From the NCBI GenBank assembly GCA_947456505.1, contig CANGTC010000003.1, positions 19,170 through 83,169 on the forward strand: DNA of 64,000 nucleotides, written 5' to 3'. Under the pieces are notes generated by a model. It was given only the letters and a program-made list of their open reading frames with translations. It made no database searches and was not told the DNA's origin. The DNA comes from Beijerinckiaceae bacterium. Lineage in GTDB: Bacteria; Pseudomonadota; Alphaproteobacteria; Rhizobiales; Beijerinckiaceae. A program made the translations under genes and the position numbers. Positions 26,706-36,438 of the stretch are shown here, piece after piece. The stretch's first letter is position 1. The number at the start of each line of letters is the position of its first letter.

Positions 26706-27625
26706 CCTCAAGCATGTTCCAACTCATCCTGATGGCGGTTGTGACGGCGGCGACGCCCCTGATCATCGCAGCCATCGGCGAACTGGTGACCGAGCGCGCG
26801 GGCGTTCTGAATCTCGGTGTCGAAGGCATGATGATCGTTGGGGCGGCGATGGGCTTCGCCGCAGCCTATTCGACCGGCTCCACCACCGTGGGGGCGCTGG
26901 CTGGCGTTCTCGCGGGGGGCATGATGGCGGCCCTCTTCGGCTTTCTCACCATCGCGCTGGCGATCAATCAGGTCGCGTCGGGGCTCGCGCTGACAATCTT
27001 CGGCATTGGCCTGTCTGGCCTGCTTGGCGCAGGCTTCGTCGGCCTGAAGCGCGACAACCCCGGCCAGATCCATATCCCCGGCCTCTCGGACCTGCCCTAT
27101 GTTGGTCAGCTCATCTTCGGCGAGGACCCCTTCGTCTATCTCGCCCTGGCGCTGGTGGGAGTAACCGCCTGGTTTCTGACGCGCACCCGCGCCGGACTGA
27201 TGCTCCGCTCGATCGGCGACAATCATCAATCCGCCCATGCGCTCGGCTTGCCGGTGCGCCGGACAAGGTTTCTGGCCTGCGTCTTTGGCGGCGCCTGCGC
27301 GGGACTGGCGGGGGCCTATCTCACCCTTGTGTATACGCCTTTCTGGTCGCCGGGCATGACCGCCGGTCGCGGCTGGATCGCTCTGGCCCTCGTAGTCTTC
27401 GCCTCATGGAAACCCTGGCGCGTGGCTCTGGGCGCCCTGCTCTTTGGCGGCGCGACCGTTCTGCAACTCCACGCTCAGGCCGCCTCCTTCGGCCTGCCCG
27501 GCCAGCTTCTGTCCGCTGCGCCATATCTCGCCACCATTATCGCGCTTTTGCTGCTAAGCTCGGGAACCCGAAGAAGCGCGGCGGCCCCCGCTGCGCTCGG
27601 ACAAGCCTTTATCGCGCCCCGCTAG
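26702..27625 (+). CDS. ABC transporter permease (BMP/nucleoside type), second subunit
   Basis: 307 aa starting at the ATGA overlap with the first permease stop. It has the expected NLGVEGMMIVGAAMGFAAAY motif, INQVASGLALTIFGIGLSGL and the loop GLMLRSIGDNHQSAHALGLP near residue 165, followed by GACAGLAGAYLTLVYTPFW. It forms the heterodimeric membrane channel with the upstream permease. The frame is open for 280 bases before the ATG, but that region codes for the first permease in another frame. Confidence 0.93.
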   Translation: MTSSMFQLILMAVVTAATPLIIAAIGELVTERAGVLNLGVEGMMIVGAAMGFAAAYSTGSTTVGALAGVLAGGMMAALFGFLTIALAINQVASGLALTIFGIGLSGLLGAGFVGLKRDNPGQIHIPGLSDLPYVGQLIFGEDPFVYLALALVGVTAWFLTRTRAGLMLRSIGDNHQSAHALGLPVRRTRFLACVFGGACAGLAGAYLTLVYTPFWSPGMTAGRGWIALALVVFASWKPWRVALGALLFGGATVLQLHAQAASFGLPGQLLSAAPYLATIIALLLLSSGTRRSAAAPAALGQAFIAPR

Positions 27626-27683
27626 GGGCATTGTGACCACGAGAGTTCAACTCAGCATCATGTAACCAGGAAGGGGATATCGA

Positions 27684-28757
27684 ATGAAAAAGCACATTTT
27701 GAAAATCGCGCTGCTCTCCGCAGCCGCCCTGATGACCGCGAGCGCCGCCTTCGCCGCCGAGAAGCTCAAGGTCGGCTTCGTCTATGTCGGCCCCGTCGGC
27801 GACTTCGGCTATTCCTATCAGCACGACCAGGGCCGCATCGCCATGGAGAAGGCGCTGGGAGACAAGGTGCAGACCACCTTCCTGGAGAATGTGCCCGAGC
27901 CCGACAGCGACCGCTCCATCGAGCAACTCGCCCGCTCCGGCCACAAGCTCATCTTCACGACCTCCTTCGGCTACATGGAGCCGACCCTGCGCGTCGCAAA
28001 GAAGTTTCCGGGCGTGAAGTTTGAACATGCGACCGGCTACAAGCGTTCGGAAAATGTCGCCACCTACACGGCGAAATTCCATGAGGGCCGTTATGTGATC
28101 GGCCAGATCGCCGGCAAGATGACCAAGACCAACACCCTTGGCTACGTGGCATCCTTCCCGATCCCGGAAGTGGTGGCCGGCATCAACGCCTTCATGCTCG
28201 GCGCGCAGTCGGTCAATCCGGACGTGAAGGTGAAGATCGTTTGGGCCAACACATGGTTCGATCCGGGCAAGGAGGCTGACGCCGCCAAGGCGCTTCTGGC
28301 CCAGGGCGCCGACATCATCACCCAGCACACGGACTCCGCCGCTCCCCTGCAGGAGGCTGAAAAGGCTGGCAAACTCGGCTTCGGCCAGGCCTCCGATCAG
28401 GCGCGCTTCGCACCCAAGGCGCAGCTGACCTCCATCGTTGACGACTGGTCCAGCTACTATATCGAGCGCACAAAGGCCGTTCTCAACGGAACCTGGAAGT
28501 CGAAGGACACCTTTGGCGGCATGGACGCCGACATGGTGCACCTCGCGCCCTTCGCCAACATGCCCGATGATGTGAAGAAGATGGCCACTGAAACTGCGGC
28601 CGCGATCAAGGCCAAGAAGCTCAACCCCTTCAAGTGCCCGGTCCTCGATCAGGACGGCAAGGCGGTCGAATGCAAGGACGGCAAGGCCCTGACCGACGCC
28701 CAGATCACCAGCATGAACTGGTATGTGAAGGGCATCGACGACAAGCTGCCGAAGTAA
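27684..28757 (+). CDS. BMP family ABC transporter substrate-binding protein
   Basis: 357 aa. Signal peptide MKKHILKIALLSAAALMTAS with cleavage near AFA-A; the mature start KLKVGFVYVGPVGDFGYSY is typical of the PnrA/BmpA family. Other conserved parts are HKLIFTTSFGYMEPTLRVAK, KFEHATGYKRSENVATYTAK, GYVASFPIPEVVAGINAF and KVKIVWANTWFDPGKEADAA. BMP receptors bind nucleosides or purine bases in the periplasm. It sits between the permeases and xdhABC, so a purine ligand such as (hypo)xanthine is likely. Confidence 0.93.
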   Translation: MKKHILKIALLSAAALMTASAAFAAEKLKVGFVYVGPVGDFGYSYQHDQGRIAMEKALGDKVQTTFLENVPEPDSDRSIEQLARSGHKLIFTTSFGYMEPTLRVAKKFPGVKFEHATGYKRSENVATYTAKFHEGRYVIGQIAGKMTKTNTLGYVASFPIPEVVAGINAFMLGAQSVNPDVKVKIVWANTWFDPGKEADAAKALLAQGADIITQHTDSAAPLQEAEKAGKLGFGQASDQARFAPKAQLTSIVDDWSSYYIERTKAVLNGTWKSKDTFGGMDADMVHLAPFANMPDDVKKMATETAAAIKAKKLNPFKCPVLDQDGKAVECKDGKALTDAQITSMNWYVKGIDDKLPK

Positions 28758-28785
28758 GGCGAGTTAGAGAACGCGCGAGCCCGGA

Positions 28786-30267
28786 ATGAAACGAGATCAT
28801 ATCCATTTCATCTTCCGCGGCTCGCGCGTAAGCCTCGCCGGTTTTCCTGCGCATGGGACCCTGCTGGACTGGTTGCGGCTCGACGCCCGGGCCACCGGTA
28901 CGAAGGAGGGTTGCGCCGAAGGCGACTGCGGCGCCTGCACAGTCGTTCTGTCGCGTCTGCGCGACGGAAGGCTCGATCATCGCCCCGTCAACGCCTGCAT
29001 CCTGCTTCTGGGTCAGGTGGACGGGGCGGAAATCCTCACCATTGAGGATCTGGCGGACGAAAACGAGCAGCATCCCGTCCAGCAAGCCATGGTCCGGCAT
29101 CACGGCGCCCAATGCGGCTTTTGCACGCCCGGCATCGTGATGAGCCTTTTCGCCCTTCATCAAGGCGCCTCTGAGGCCGTGACGCGACCACAGGTGGAGA
29201 CTGCGCTGGCGGGCAATCTCTGCCGCTGCACGGGCTATCGCCCCATCGTGGATGCGGCTTTGGAAGCCTGCGTTGGCCCGCCACAAGATCGCTTCGCGGC
29301 TAAGGCCGCAGCGCGCATAAATGCGCTGGCGGCTCTGGACGATGGCGCCGATCTTTTCGTGGGAACGCAGACACACTTCTTCGCCGCCCCCGCGAGCGAG
29401 GATGCGCTGGCGGCCCTCTATACGGAACATCCTGACGCGCTCCTGCTCTCAGGCGCAACTGATATAGGCCTTTGGATCACCAAGGCTCTGCAGACCCCGC
29501 CCAAGATCATCTGGCTAGGTCGCCTGCGCAGCGCTTTCACCGCCATTGAGATGGGCGAGAAGACGCTCTCACTCGGCGCCGGACTGACGCTTGCCGACGC
29601 CATGGCGCCCCTTGCGGAGCTGCATCCTGATCTCAAGGAGATCATGCGTCGTTTCGGTTCCGCGCAGGTGCGCGCCTCCGGGACGATTGGCGGAAACCTC
29701 GCCAATGGGTCGCCCATCGGCGATCTCGCCCCATGCCTGATCGCGCTGGGCGCGGAGATCGAGTTGCGGCGCGGCAGCGAGTTGCGACGCCTGCCGCTGG
29801 AAGCCTTCTTCATCGCCTACAAAAAGCAGGATCGGCGTCCTGGCGAATATCTGCGGCGCATCATCATTCCACGCCCGGCGCCTGACCGGGAGTTCCGCGC
29901 CTTCAAGATCAGCAAGCGTTTTGATGAAGACATATCCGCTGTGCTCGGCGCCTTTCAGCTGGGCCTCGTGGGTCGCCATGTGATCTTCGCCCGCATCGCA
30001 TTTGGCGGCATGGCGGGCACGCCATCGCGCGCGCCCATGACGGAGATGGCGTCCATCGGCATCGACCTGGACGATCCCTCGACCTGGGCGAAGGCGCTGG
30101 CGGAACTCGGCAATGATTTCTCGCCGATTGACGATGCTCGAGCGAGCGCCGCCTACCGCAGCCTCATCGCGCGCAACCTGTTTCTGAAAACCTTGATGGA
30201 AATATCTGGAATTCCGATCGATATTACGCGCCTGTCATCACTGGAGGCGCCCCATGCCGCCAAATGA
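28786..30267 (+). CDS. xdhA: Xanthine dehydrogenase small subunit (2Fe-2S and FAD domains)
   Basis: 493 aa. The N-terminal ferredoxin-like domain binds one cluster with Cys43, Cys48, Cys51 (KEGCAEGDCGACTVVL) and Cys71; the second 2Fe-2S domain has Cys110/Cys113 (QCGFCTPGIVMSL) and Cys146/Cys148 (NLCRCTGYRPI). The FAD domain follows with LLSGATDIGLWITKAL and RASGTIGGNLANGSPIGDLA, then a CO-dehydrogenase flavoprotein C-terminal domain. It passes electrons from the Mo site of XdhB to NAD+. It overlaps xdhB by 14 bases and follows the purine transporter genes by 28 bases. Confidence 0.96.
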   Translation: MKRDHIHFIFRGSRVSLAGFPAHGTLLDWLRLDARATGTKEGCAEGDCGACTVVLSRLRDGRLDHRPVNACILLLGQVDGAEILTIEDLADENEQHPVQQAMVRHHGAQCGFCTPGIVMSLFALHQGASEAVTRPQVETALAGNLCRCTGYRPIVDAALEACVGPPQDRFAAKAAARINALAALDDGADLFVGTQTHFFAAPASEDALAALYTEHPDALLLSGATDIGLWITKALQTPPKIIWLGRLRSAFTAIEMGEKTLSLGAGLTLADAMAPLAELHPDLKEIMRRFGSAQVRASGTIGGNLANGSPIGDLAPCLIALGAEIELRRGSELRRLPLEAFFIAYKKQDRRPGEYLRRIIIPRPAPDREFRAFKISKRFDEDISAVLGAFQLGLVGRHVIFARIAFGGMAGTPSRAPMTEMASIGIDLDDPSTWAKALAELGNDFSPIDDARASAAYRSLIARNLFLKTLMEISGIPIDITRLSSLEAPHAAK

Positions 30268-32572
30268 CGCTAGCCCCGCTGAAGCCCTCGCCATAGTCAG
30301 CAAACCTGCGCGTCACGACTCCGCGCTCCTGCATGTGAGCGGCGCGGCTGCCTATATCGACGACATTCGCGAGCCCCAGGGTACGCTGCATCTGGCCCCC
30401 GGCCTCTCCCCCGCCACGCGCGGACGCATCAAGACGCTGGATCTCACGAAGGTGCGGGCTGCGCCGGGCGTCGTCGCCGTGCTGACGGCTGCGAATGTGC
30501 CCGGCCATAACAACACCTCCCACGCCTTCAACGATGATCCCCTGATCGCCGATGGCGCCGTGGTCTTCCGGGGTCAGGTGATTTTCGTGGTGGTGGCCCA
30601 AACCCGGGATCAGGCGCGCCGGGCCGCACGACTGGCCCATGTGGAGATCGAGGAGGAGACGCCCATCCTCACCATCGAGGATGCGCTGGCGGCCGATGCG
30701 AAGGTCCTGCCCGATTATGATTTCAGGGTGGGCGACCCCGCGCAGGCCATCGCGCAGGCGCCCAACCAGCTTGCGGGCATGCTGCGCATCGGCGGACAGG
30801 AGCATTTCTATCTTGAGGGACAGGCCGCCTTCGCCATACCCGGTGAAGCCGGCGAGATGCTGGTGCATTCCTCGACCCAGGATCCCACTCTGCTGCAAAG
30901 CGTGGTGGCGGGGGTGCTGGGCATGCCCAACGCCTTCATCACCGTGGAGACGCGGCGTATGGGCGGCGCCTTTGGCGGCAAGGAATCTCAGGCCTCCCAG
31001 ACCGGCGCCCTCGCCGCGCTGGCCGCCCAAGTCACAAGGCAGCCTTGCAAGCTGCGGCTGGACCGGGACGATGATTTCATCATCACCGGCAAGCGCCATG
31101 ATTTCCGCGCGGACTGGACGGTCGGCTTCGACGAGGCCGGGCGCATCGCGGGCTATGACGTGGCGCTGAACGCCCGCTGCGGCTGCTCCGTGGATCTGTC
31201 GCCCGGCGTGGTGGACCGCGCCATGTTCCATGCGGCCAACGCCTATCATCTGCCAACCGCGTCGGTGATTGGACGCAGGCTCTTCACCAACACGGTCTCC
31301 AACACAGCCTTTCGCGGCTTTGGCGGGCCGCAGGGCATGTTAGCCATCGAGCGCGCCATGGACGCCATAGCCCACGCCACGGGCCTCGACCCACTGGATG
31401 TGCGCAAGGCCAATCTCTATCGACCGGGCGCTGACGTCACGCCCTATGGCATGCGGGTCGAGGATCCCGACGTGTTGGCGGGCTTGATCGACAAGCTCGA
31501 GGCCTCAAGCGATTACCGGCCGCGCCGGGCGCAGATCGCTGCCTGGAACAAGGCCAACCCCATCATCAAGCGCGGGCTCTCCCTGACCCCGGTGCAGTTC
31601 GGCATCTCCTTCACTCTCATCCACATGAACCAGGCGGGAGCGCTGGTGCATGTCTATGAAGACGGCTCGGTGCATCTGAACCACGGCGGCACGGAGATGG
31701 GCCAGGGGCTCTTCACCAAGGTGGCGCAGGTGGTGGCGGAAGAGTTCGGCATCCCGCTGGACTGGGTGCGCATCACCGCCACCAACACCGCCAAGGTGCC
31801 CAACGCCTCCCCCACGGCGGCGAGCGCCGGCTCCGATCTCAACGGCATGGCCGCGCAGGCGGCGGCGCGCGAAATCAAGACTCGCATGATCGCCTTCGCC
31901 GCAGACCATTACGGCGTCCAAGCCCACCAGATCCGCATGCAGGATGGCATGGCGATCATCGGCGATAAGACTATCCCCTTCCGGCAGCTTGCGAAAATGT
32001 GTCGCCAGAACCGGGTGCATCTCTCACACGCGGGCTTCTACAAAACGCCAGAGATCCATTGGGACCGGGCTGCGCGACGGGGCAAGCCCTTCCTCTATTT
32101 CGCCTATGGCGCCGCCTGCGCTGAGGTCGCCATCGACGTTCTCACCGGCGAGAACAAGGTGACGCGGGTCGATATTCTCCATGACGCCGGACGCTCCCTC
32201 AATCCGACGCTGGACATCGGCCAGATAGAGGGCGGTTTCGTGCAGGGCATGGGCTGGCTGACGACCGAGGAGCTTGTCTTCGACAGCACGGGCCGCCTCG
32301 CCACCCATGCGCCCTCCACCTACAAGATCCCCGTGGCCTCGGACGTGCCCGCCGATTTCCGCGTTGCGCTTCTGGAGGAGCCCAACCGCGCCGCCACCAT
32401 CTACCGCTCCAAGGCCGTGGGCGAGCCGCCGCTCATGCTGGCGATCTCGGTCTATTCCGCCATGCTGGACGCCCTGCATTCCATTGCGCCCGGCAAGCAG
32501 GTCAGTCTCGACGCCCCCGCCACGCCGGAACGTATCCTGATGGCGGCGGAGGCCATGAAGAGCACCCAATGA
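30254..32572 (+). CDS. xdhB: Xanthine dehydrogenase molybdopterin-binding subunit
   Basis: 772 aa. Molybdenum hydroxylase large subunit: RRMGGAFGGKESQASQTGAL near residue 240, TAFRGFGGPQGMLAIERAMD near residue 350, HGGTEMGQGLFTKVAQVVAE near residue 480 and the catalytic Glu724 in KAVGEPPLMLAISV. It oxidises hypoxanthine and xanthine to urate with water as oxygen source. The ATG stands within the end of xdhA and its stop overlaps the xdhC start as ATGA, so the three genes are translationally coupled. Confidence 0.97.
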   Translation: MPPNDASPAEALAIVSKPARHDSALLHVSGAAAYIDDIREPQGTLHLAPGLSPATRGRIKTLDLTKVRAAPGVVAVLTAANVPGHNNTSHAFNDDPLIADGAVVFRGQVIFVVVAQTRDQARRAARLAHVEIEEETPILTIEDALAADAKVLPDYDFRVGDPAQAIAQAPNQLAGMLRIGGQEHFYLEGQAAFAIPGEAGEMLVHSSTQDPTLLQSVVAGVLGMPNAFITVETRRMGGAFGGKESQASQTGALAALAAQVTRQPCKLRLDRDDDFIITGKRHDFRADWTVGFDEAGRIAGYDVALNARCGCSVDLSPGVVDRAMFHAANAYHLPTASVIGRRLFTNTVSNTAFRGFGGPQGMLAIERAMDAIAHATGLDPLDVRKANLYRPGADVTPYGMRVEDPDVLAGLIDKLEASSDYRPRRAQIAAWNKANPIIKRGLSLTPVQFGISFTLIHMNQAGALVHVYEDGSVHLNHGGTEMGQGLFTKVAQVVAEEFGIPLDWVRITATNTAKVPNASPTAASAGSDLNGMAAQAAAREIKTRMIAFAADHYGVQAHQIRMQDGMAIIGDKTIPFRQLAKMCRQNRVHLSHAGFYKTPEIHWDRAARRGKPFLYFAYGAACAEVAIDVLTGENKVTRVDILHDAGRSLNPTLDIGQIEGGFVQGMGWLTTEELVFDSTGRLATHAPSTYKIPVASDVPADFRVALLEEPNRAATIYRSKAVGEPPLMLAISVYSAMLDALHSIAPGKQVSLDAPATPERILMAAEAMKSTQ

Positions 32573-33489
32573 CCGCCTTCAAGCGCCTGCAGGAGGCTGT
32601 GGCGGCGGAGGGCTTCGCGGCCTTCGTCACCATCGCGCAGGTGGAGGGATCTGCCCCGCGCGAGCGCGACGCCTTCATGGTGGTGCGCCCATCCGGCGCC
32701 TTTCATGGGACCATCGGCGGTGGCGCCCTGGAGTTCGAAGCCATCGCCTATGCGCGCGAGGCTCTGGCCCGCATGGCGCCGACCCATCAGCGCAGCCGGT
32801 CGCTGGGGCCGGATCTCGGCCAGTGCTGCGGCGGACGGGTGCGCCTGCGGATCGAATGTTTCGACAGCCAGGCCCTGCCACAGATCGCGGAGTGGGCGCA
32901 GGCCGAACGCGATCCGGATCTGCGGCTGCTTCGGCGGGAGGGATCTGATGGCGTGGCGCTGCGGCGTGTGGCGGAGCATCCCGCCGATATAGAGCCGGGC
33001 GAAGATGAGGAGCGTTACGCGCCCCCCACAACGCCCGTACTGCTGTTCGGCGCCGGCCATGTGGGCCGGGCCCTGGTGCTGGCGCTGGCTCCCCTGCCCT
33101 TCACGGTGCGCTGGATTGATCCACGCGCAGACTGGTTTCCTGCCGCGGCGCCCGGGAACGCCCAGCCGGTGTTGACGCCAGACCCGGTTGCGGAGCTGGA
33201 CTCCGCGCCGCCCGGCGCCTTCGTCGTCGTGATGACCCATTCCCACCCGCTGGACCTCGACATCGTGGCCCGCGCCCTGCAACTCGACCATTTCCCCTAT
33301 GTGGGCCTTATTGGCTCGGCGACCAAAAGGGCGCGTTTCGAGAGCAGGTTGCGAGACCTTGGGGTGACGGCGGACCGCATCGCGGGCCTTGTCTGCCCCA
33401 TTGGCGCGCCCCGGGTGCGCGACAAGACCCCCGCCGTGATCGCGGCGACCGTGGCGGCGGAGCTTCTCCAGCGGCAGGACGCCATCTGA
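32569..33489 (+). CDS. xdhC: Xanthine dehydrogenase accessory protein XdhC
   Basis: 306 aa. An N-terminal XdhC/CoxI domain (GAFHGTIGGGALEFEAIAYA, LGPDLGQCCGGRVRLRIE) is followed by a C-terminal Rossmann domain (VLLFGAGHVGRALVLALAPL, then PYVGLIGSATKRARFESRLR). XdhC binds and sulfurates the molybdenum cofactor and inserts it into XdhB. The four-base overlap with xdhB and its position at the end of the operon are standard. No terminator is obvious before parE. Confidence 0.95.
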   Translation: MTAFKRLQEAVAAEGFAAFVTIAQVEGSAPRERDAFMVVRPSGAFHGTIGGGALEFEAIAYAREALARMAPTHQRSRSLGPDLGQCCGGRVRLRIECFDSQALPQIAEWAQAERDPDLRLLRREGSDGVALRRVAEHPADIEPGEDEERYAPPTTPVLLFGAGHVGRALVLALAPLPFTVRWIDPRADWFPAAAPGNAQPVLTPDPVAELDSAPPGAFVVVMTHSHPLDLDIVARALQLDHFPYVGLIGSATKRARFESRLRDLGVTADRIAGLVCPIGAPRVRDKTPAVIAATVAAELLQRQDAI

Positions 33490-33607
33490 GCAAAGCTGTG
33501 GCTGGGCCGCCGCGTTTCCCACAAATCGTTTTCGTTCCGTTCCCATTGCCGCCCTGATCGTGGCATAGAGGATAGCGAACCGAATCAGGACGACAACCGG
33601 CAGGACC

Positions 33608-35668
33608 ATGGCCAGCAGCAACGATCTTTTCGGCGGCGGCGCCGCGCGCAAACAAGCTCAAGCTAAGGCGGCGCCTTCCGCCCCCGAGCCCAAACAGGCG
33701 TCCCGTAGCAATGGAACGCCCGGGGAAGCGGGCTATACGGCGGCCTCCATTGAGGTGCTTGAGGGGCTGGAGCCCGTACGGCGTCGTCCGGGCATGTATA
33801 TTGGCGGCACCGACGAGGCGGCGCTGCACCATCTCTTCGCCGAAGTGCTCGACAATTCCATGGACGAGGCCGTGGCCGGTCACGCCACATGGATCGACGT
33901 CTCCTATGAGGAAGGCGGCTGGCTCTGCGTGGGCGATAACGGGCGCGGCATTCCCGTTGATCCCCATCCCAAATTCCCCAAGAAATCCGCCCTCGAAGTC
34001 ATCATGACCACCCTCCATGCGGGCGGTAAGTTCGATTCTGGCGCCTACCAGACATCCGGCGGCCTGCATGGCGTGGGCGTGTCGGTGGTCAATGCGCTGG
34101 CGGAGCGGCTGGAAGTGGAGGTGGCGCGCGGCCAGGTGCTCTACCGCCAGATCTTCGAGCGCGGCCATCCCGTCACAAAGCTGGAGACCGTGGGCAAGGC
34201 GCCGAACCGGCGCGGCACACGCGTGCGCTTCCGCCCGGACGAGCAGATCTTCGGCAAGGGCGCGCAGTTCAAGGCGGCGCGGCTCTTCCGCATGGCCCGG
34301 TCCAAGGCCTATTTATTCGGCGGCGTCGAGATCCGCTGGCGCTGTGCGCCTTCGCTGGTGACCGATTCCAGCGTGCCGACAGAGGCGGTGCTGCGCTTCC
34401 CCGGGGGCTTGAAGGACTATCTGGCCCAGGACATCGAGGGCAAGGTCACGGTGGTCGAGCAGCCCTTCACCGGCAAGGTGGAGAAGCCGGGCGGCCATGG
34501 CTCGGTGGAGTGGGCCGTCTCCTGGCTCGGCGAGGACGATGGCTTCATCCAGTCCTACTGCAACACCATCCCCACGCCGGACGGCGGCGCCCATGAGGCG
34601 GGCCTGCGCACCGCCCTGCTGCGCGCCCTCAAGGACCATGCGGAGCGCATCGGCCAGGCCAAGCGCTTCGCCATCGTCACCAGCGACGATGTGATGACCG
34701 GCTGCGCCGCGCTGATCTCCATCTTCTACCGGGAGCCGGAGTTTCAGGGACAGAACAAGGGCCGCCTGATGTCGCCGGGCGCCTCACGCATCGTCGACCA
34801 GACCGTGCGCGACGCCTTCGATCACTGGCTGGCGGCCTCGCCCTCCCAGGCGCTCAAGCTGCTCGACTGGACCGTGGACCGGGCCGACGAGCGCATGCGC
34901 CGCCGCGCCGAAAAGGACGTCGCTCGCAAGACCGCGACCCGCAAGCTGCGCCTGCCGGGCAAGCTTGCAGATTGCTCGAATACTTCGGCTCAAGGCTCTG
35001 AGTTATTTATCGTCGAGGGCGATTCCGCCGGTGGTTCCGCCAAGCAGGCGCGCGACCGCGCCAATCAGGCGGTGCTGCCCCTGCGCGGCAAGATCCTCAA
35101 CGTCGCTTCCGCCACCAAGGACAAGCTCAGCGCCAACCAGCAATTGTCCGACCTGTCGCAGGCGCTCGGCTGCTCCGGCGGCTCCCATTACCGCGACGCT
35201 GACCTGCGCTATGACAAAATCATCGTGATGACCGACGCGGATGTGGACGGCGCCCATATCGCCTCCCTGCTCATCACCTACTTTTATCGGCAGATGCCCA
35301 AGCTGATCGAAGGCGGGCACCTCTATCTGGCGGTTCCGCCTCTCTACAAGCTCACCCAGGGCGCCAAGACAGCCTATGCCCGCGACGACGCCCACAAGGC
35401 CGAGTTGATGCGGACCTTCTTCACCGGCAAGGGCAAGGTGGAGGTCAGTCGGTTCAAGGGCCTGGGCGAGATGATGCCGGCGCAACTCAAGGAAACCACC
35501 ATGGACCCGCGCCGTCGCACCCTGTTGCGTGTTGTCGTCAAGACGGACGAACAGGTCGAGACCGCCGATTCGGTGGAGCGCCTCATGGGGAACAAGCCGG
35601 AAGCGCGTTTCACCTTCATCCAGGAACGGGCGGCGTTTGCAGCCGAGAAGGATCTGGTGGATATCTAG
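33608..35668 (+). CDS. parE: DNA topoisomerase IV subunit B
   Basis: 686 aa. After an Ala/Lys-rich N-terminal extension of about 45 residues, the GHKL ATPase appears (LEGLEPVRRRPGMYIGGTDE, EVLDNSMDEAVAGHA, GDNGRGIPVD, QTSGGLHGVGVSVVNALAER), then the transducer domain and the TOPRIM domain (SELFIVEGDSAGGSAKQARD, MTDADVDGAHIASLLITYFY). The enzyme decatenates daughter chromosomes together with ParC, which is not in the window. ParE rather than GyrB is preferred for its length, the missing gyrB insert and the N-terminal extension common in alphaproteobacterial ParE. Confidence 0.93.
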   Translation: MASSNDLFGGGAARKQAQAKAAPSAPEPKQASRSNGTPGEAGYTAASIEVLEGLEPVRRRPGMYIGGTDEAALHHLFAEVLDNSMDEAVAGHATWIDVSYEEGGWLCVGDNGRGIPVDPHPKFPKKSALEVIMTTLHAGGKFDSGAYQTSGGLHGVGVSVVNALAERLEVEVARGQVLYRQIFERGHPVTKLETVGKAPNRRGTRVRFRPDEQIFGKGAQFKAARLFRMARSKAYLFGGVEIRWRCAPSLVTDSSVPTEAVLRFPGGLKDYLAQDIEGKVTVVEQPFTGKVEKPGGHGSVEWAVSWLGEDDGFIQSYCNTIPTPDGGAHEAGLRTALLRALKDHAERIGQAKRFAIVTSDDVMTGCAALISIFYREPEFQGQNKGRLMSPGASRIVDQTVRDAFDHWLAASPSQALKLLDWTVDRADERMRRRAEKDVARKTATRKLRLPGKLADCSNTSAQGSELFIVEGDSAGGSAKQARDRANQAVLPLRGKILNVASATKDKLSANQQLSDLSQALGCSGGSHYRDADLRYDKIIVMTDADVDGAHIASLLITYFYRQMPKLIEGGHLYLAVPPLYKLTQGAKTAYARDDAHKAELMRTFFTGKGKVEVSRFKGLGEMMPAQLKETTMDPRRRTLLRVVVKTDEQVETADSVERLMGNKPEARFTFIQERAAFAAEKDLVDI

Positions 35669-35690
35669 AGCCTGACAAAGAGAGAACCCA

Positions 35691-36248
35691 ATGACGGATC
35701 AAACAGGCGCGCCAGGCCTTCCCGCCCGCTACACCCTGCCCGCAATCCTCTTCCATTGGACGAGCTTCGCGCTGGTGGTTTTCGTCGGTGTTCTGGGCCT
35801 GTCGTTCGGAAGCATCCCGCGCCCTGATCGCCTCTTCTGGATCAATATACACGCGGTCCTCGGCCTTGCGGTGCTGGCTCTGGCCTTGGCGCGGCTGTTA
35901 TGGCGCGTGCGCCGACCCCCGCCTCCGTATCCCGAAAACGTGTCGGCGGTCACCCGGCGGCTCTCCCAACCGGTTCATCTCCTCCTTTACGCCCTCATGA
36001 TCATCCTGCCTCTGGTGGGGATCGTCGCCTTCGTCTGGCATGCGCGGGTCTTTGATTTTGGTCTGTTCAGGCTTGATTTCGGGGTCGCATCCCAAAAGCC
36101 GATCTATGAAGCGGCGGAGGAGGTTCACGAATTGCTCGCCTACAGTCTATTTGGGCTGGCGGGCCTGCATGGGGTGGCCGCGCTTTGGCACCATTTCGTC
36201 CGGAAGGACGGGATCCTCGCGCGCATGTGGCCCTTCGGGAAAGCTTGA
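35691..36248 (+). CDS. Cytochrome b561 family protein
   Basis: 185 aa with four membrane helices. Likely haem b ligands are the histidines in AILFHWTSFALVVFVG, WINIHAVLGLAVLALA, QPVHLLLYALMIILPLVG and LAGLHGVAALWHHFV, the pattern of the bacterial b561 (CybB) family. It would move electrons between quinol and an acceptor in the inner membrane; in some species it oxidises superoxide. It starts 22 bases after parE, and the next gene has its own promoter. Confidence 0.9.
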   Translation: MTDQTGAPGLPARYTLPAILFHWTSFALVVFVGVLGLSFGSIPRPDRLFWINIHAVLGLAVLALALARLLWRVRRPPPPYPENVSAVTRRLSQPVHLLLYALMIILPLVGIVAFVWHARVFDFGLFRLDFGVASQKPIYEAAEEVHELLAYSLFGLAGLHGVAALWHHFVRKDGILARMWPFGKA

Positions 36249-36277
36249 GCCTTCACAGCTCTACGGTGTGAATTCCA

Positions 36278-36305
36278 TTGACTTTCCGCCAATAGGCCGT
36301 ATGAG
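36278..36305 (+). promoter_or_regulatory. Candidate sigma-70 promoter for the DEAD-box helicase gene
   Basis: TTGACT (36278–36283), a 16-base spacer and TATGAG (36300–36305). Transcription would begin near 36312 and leave a leader of about 125 bases before the ATG at 36439, long enough for cold- or structure-dependent control as in other RNA-helicase genes. Confidence 0.5.
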
Positions 36306-36438
36306 TGGCGCGTCGAACGAGAGGCCAACGCGTGCCCGTTCGTCAATTCCGTTGCAAACCGTGCAGCGAGGTTTTCTCAGCAGACGCGGACAGTGGCGAT
36401 CAGCGCATTCATCGCGCCGCTGCGCCCAGGCATCCAGA

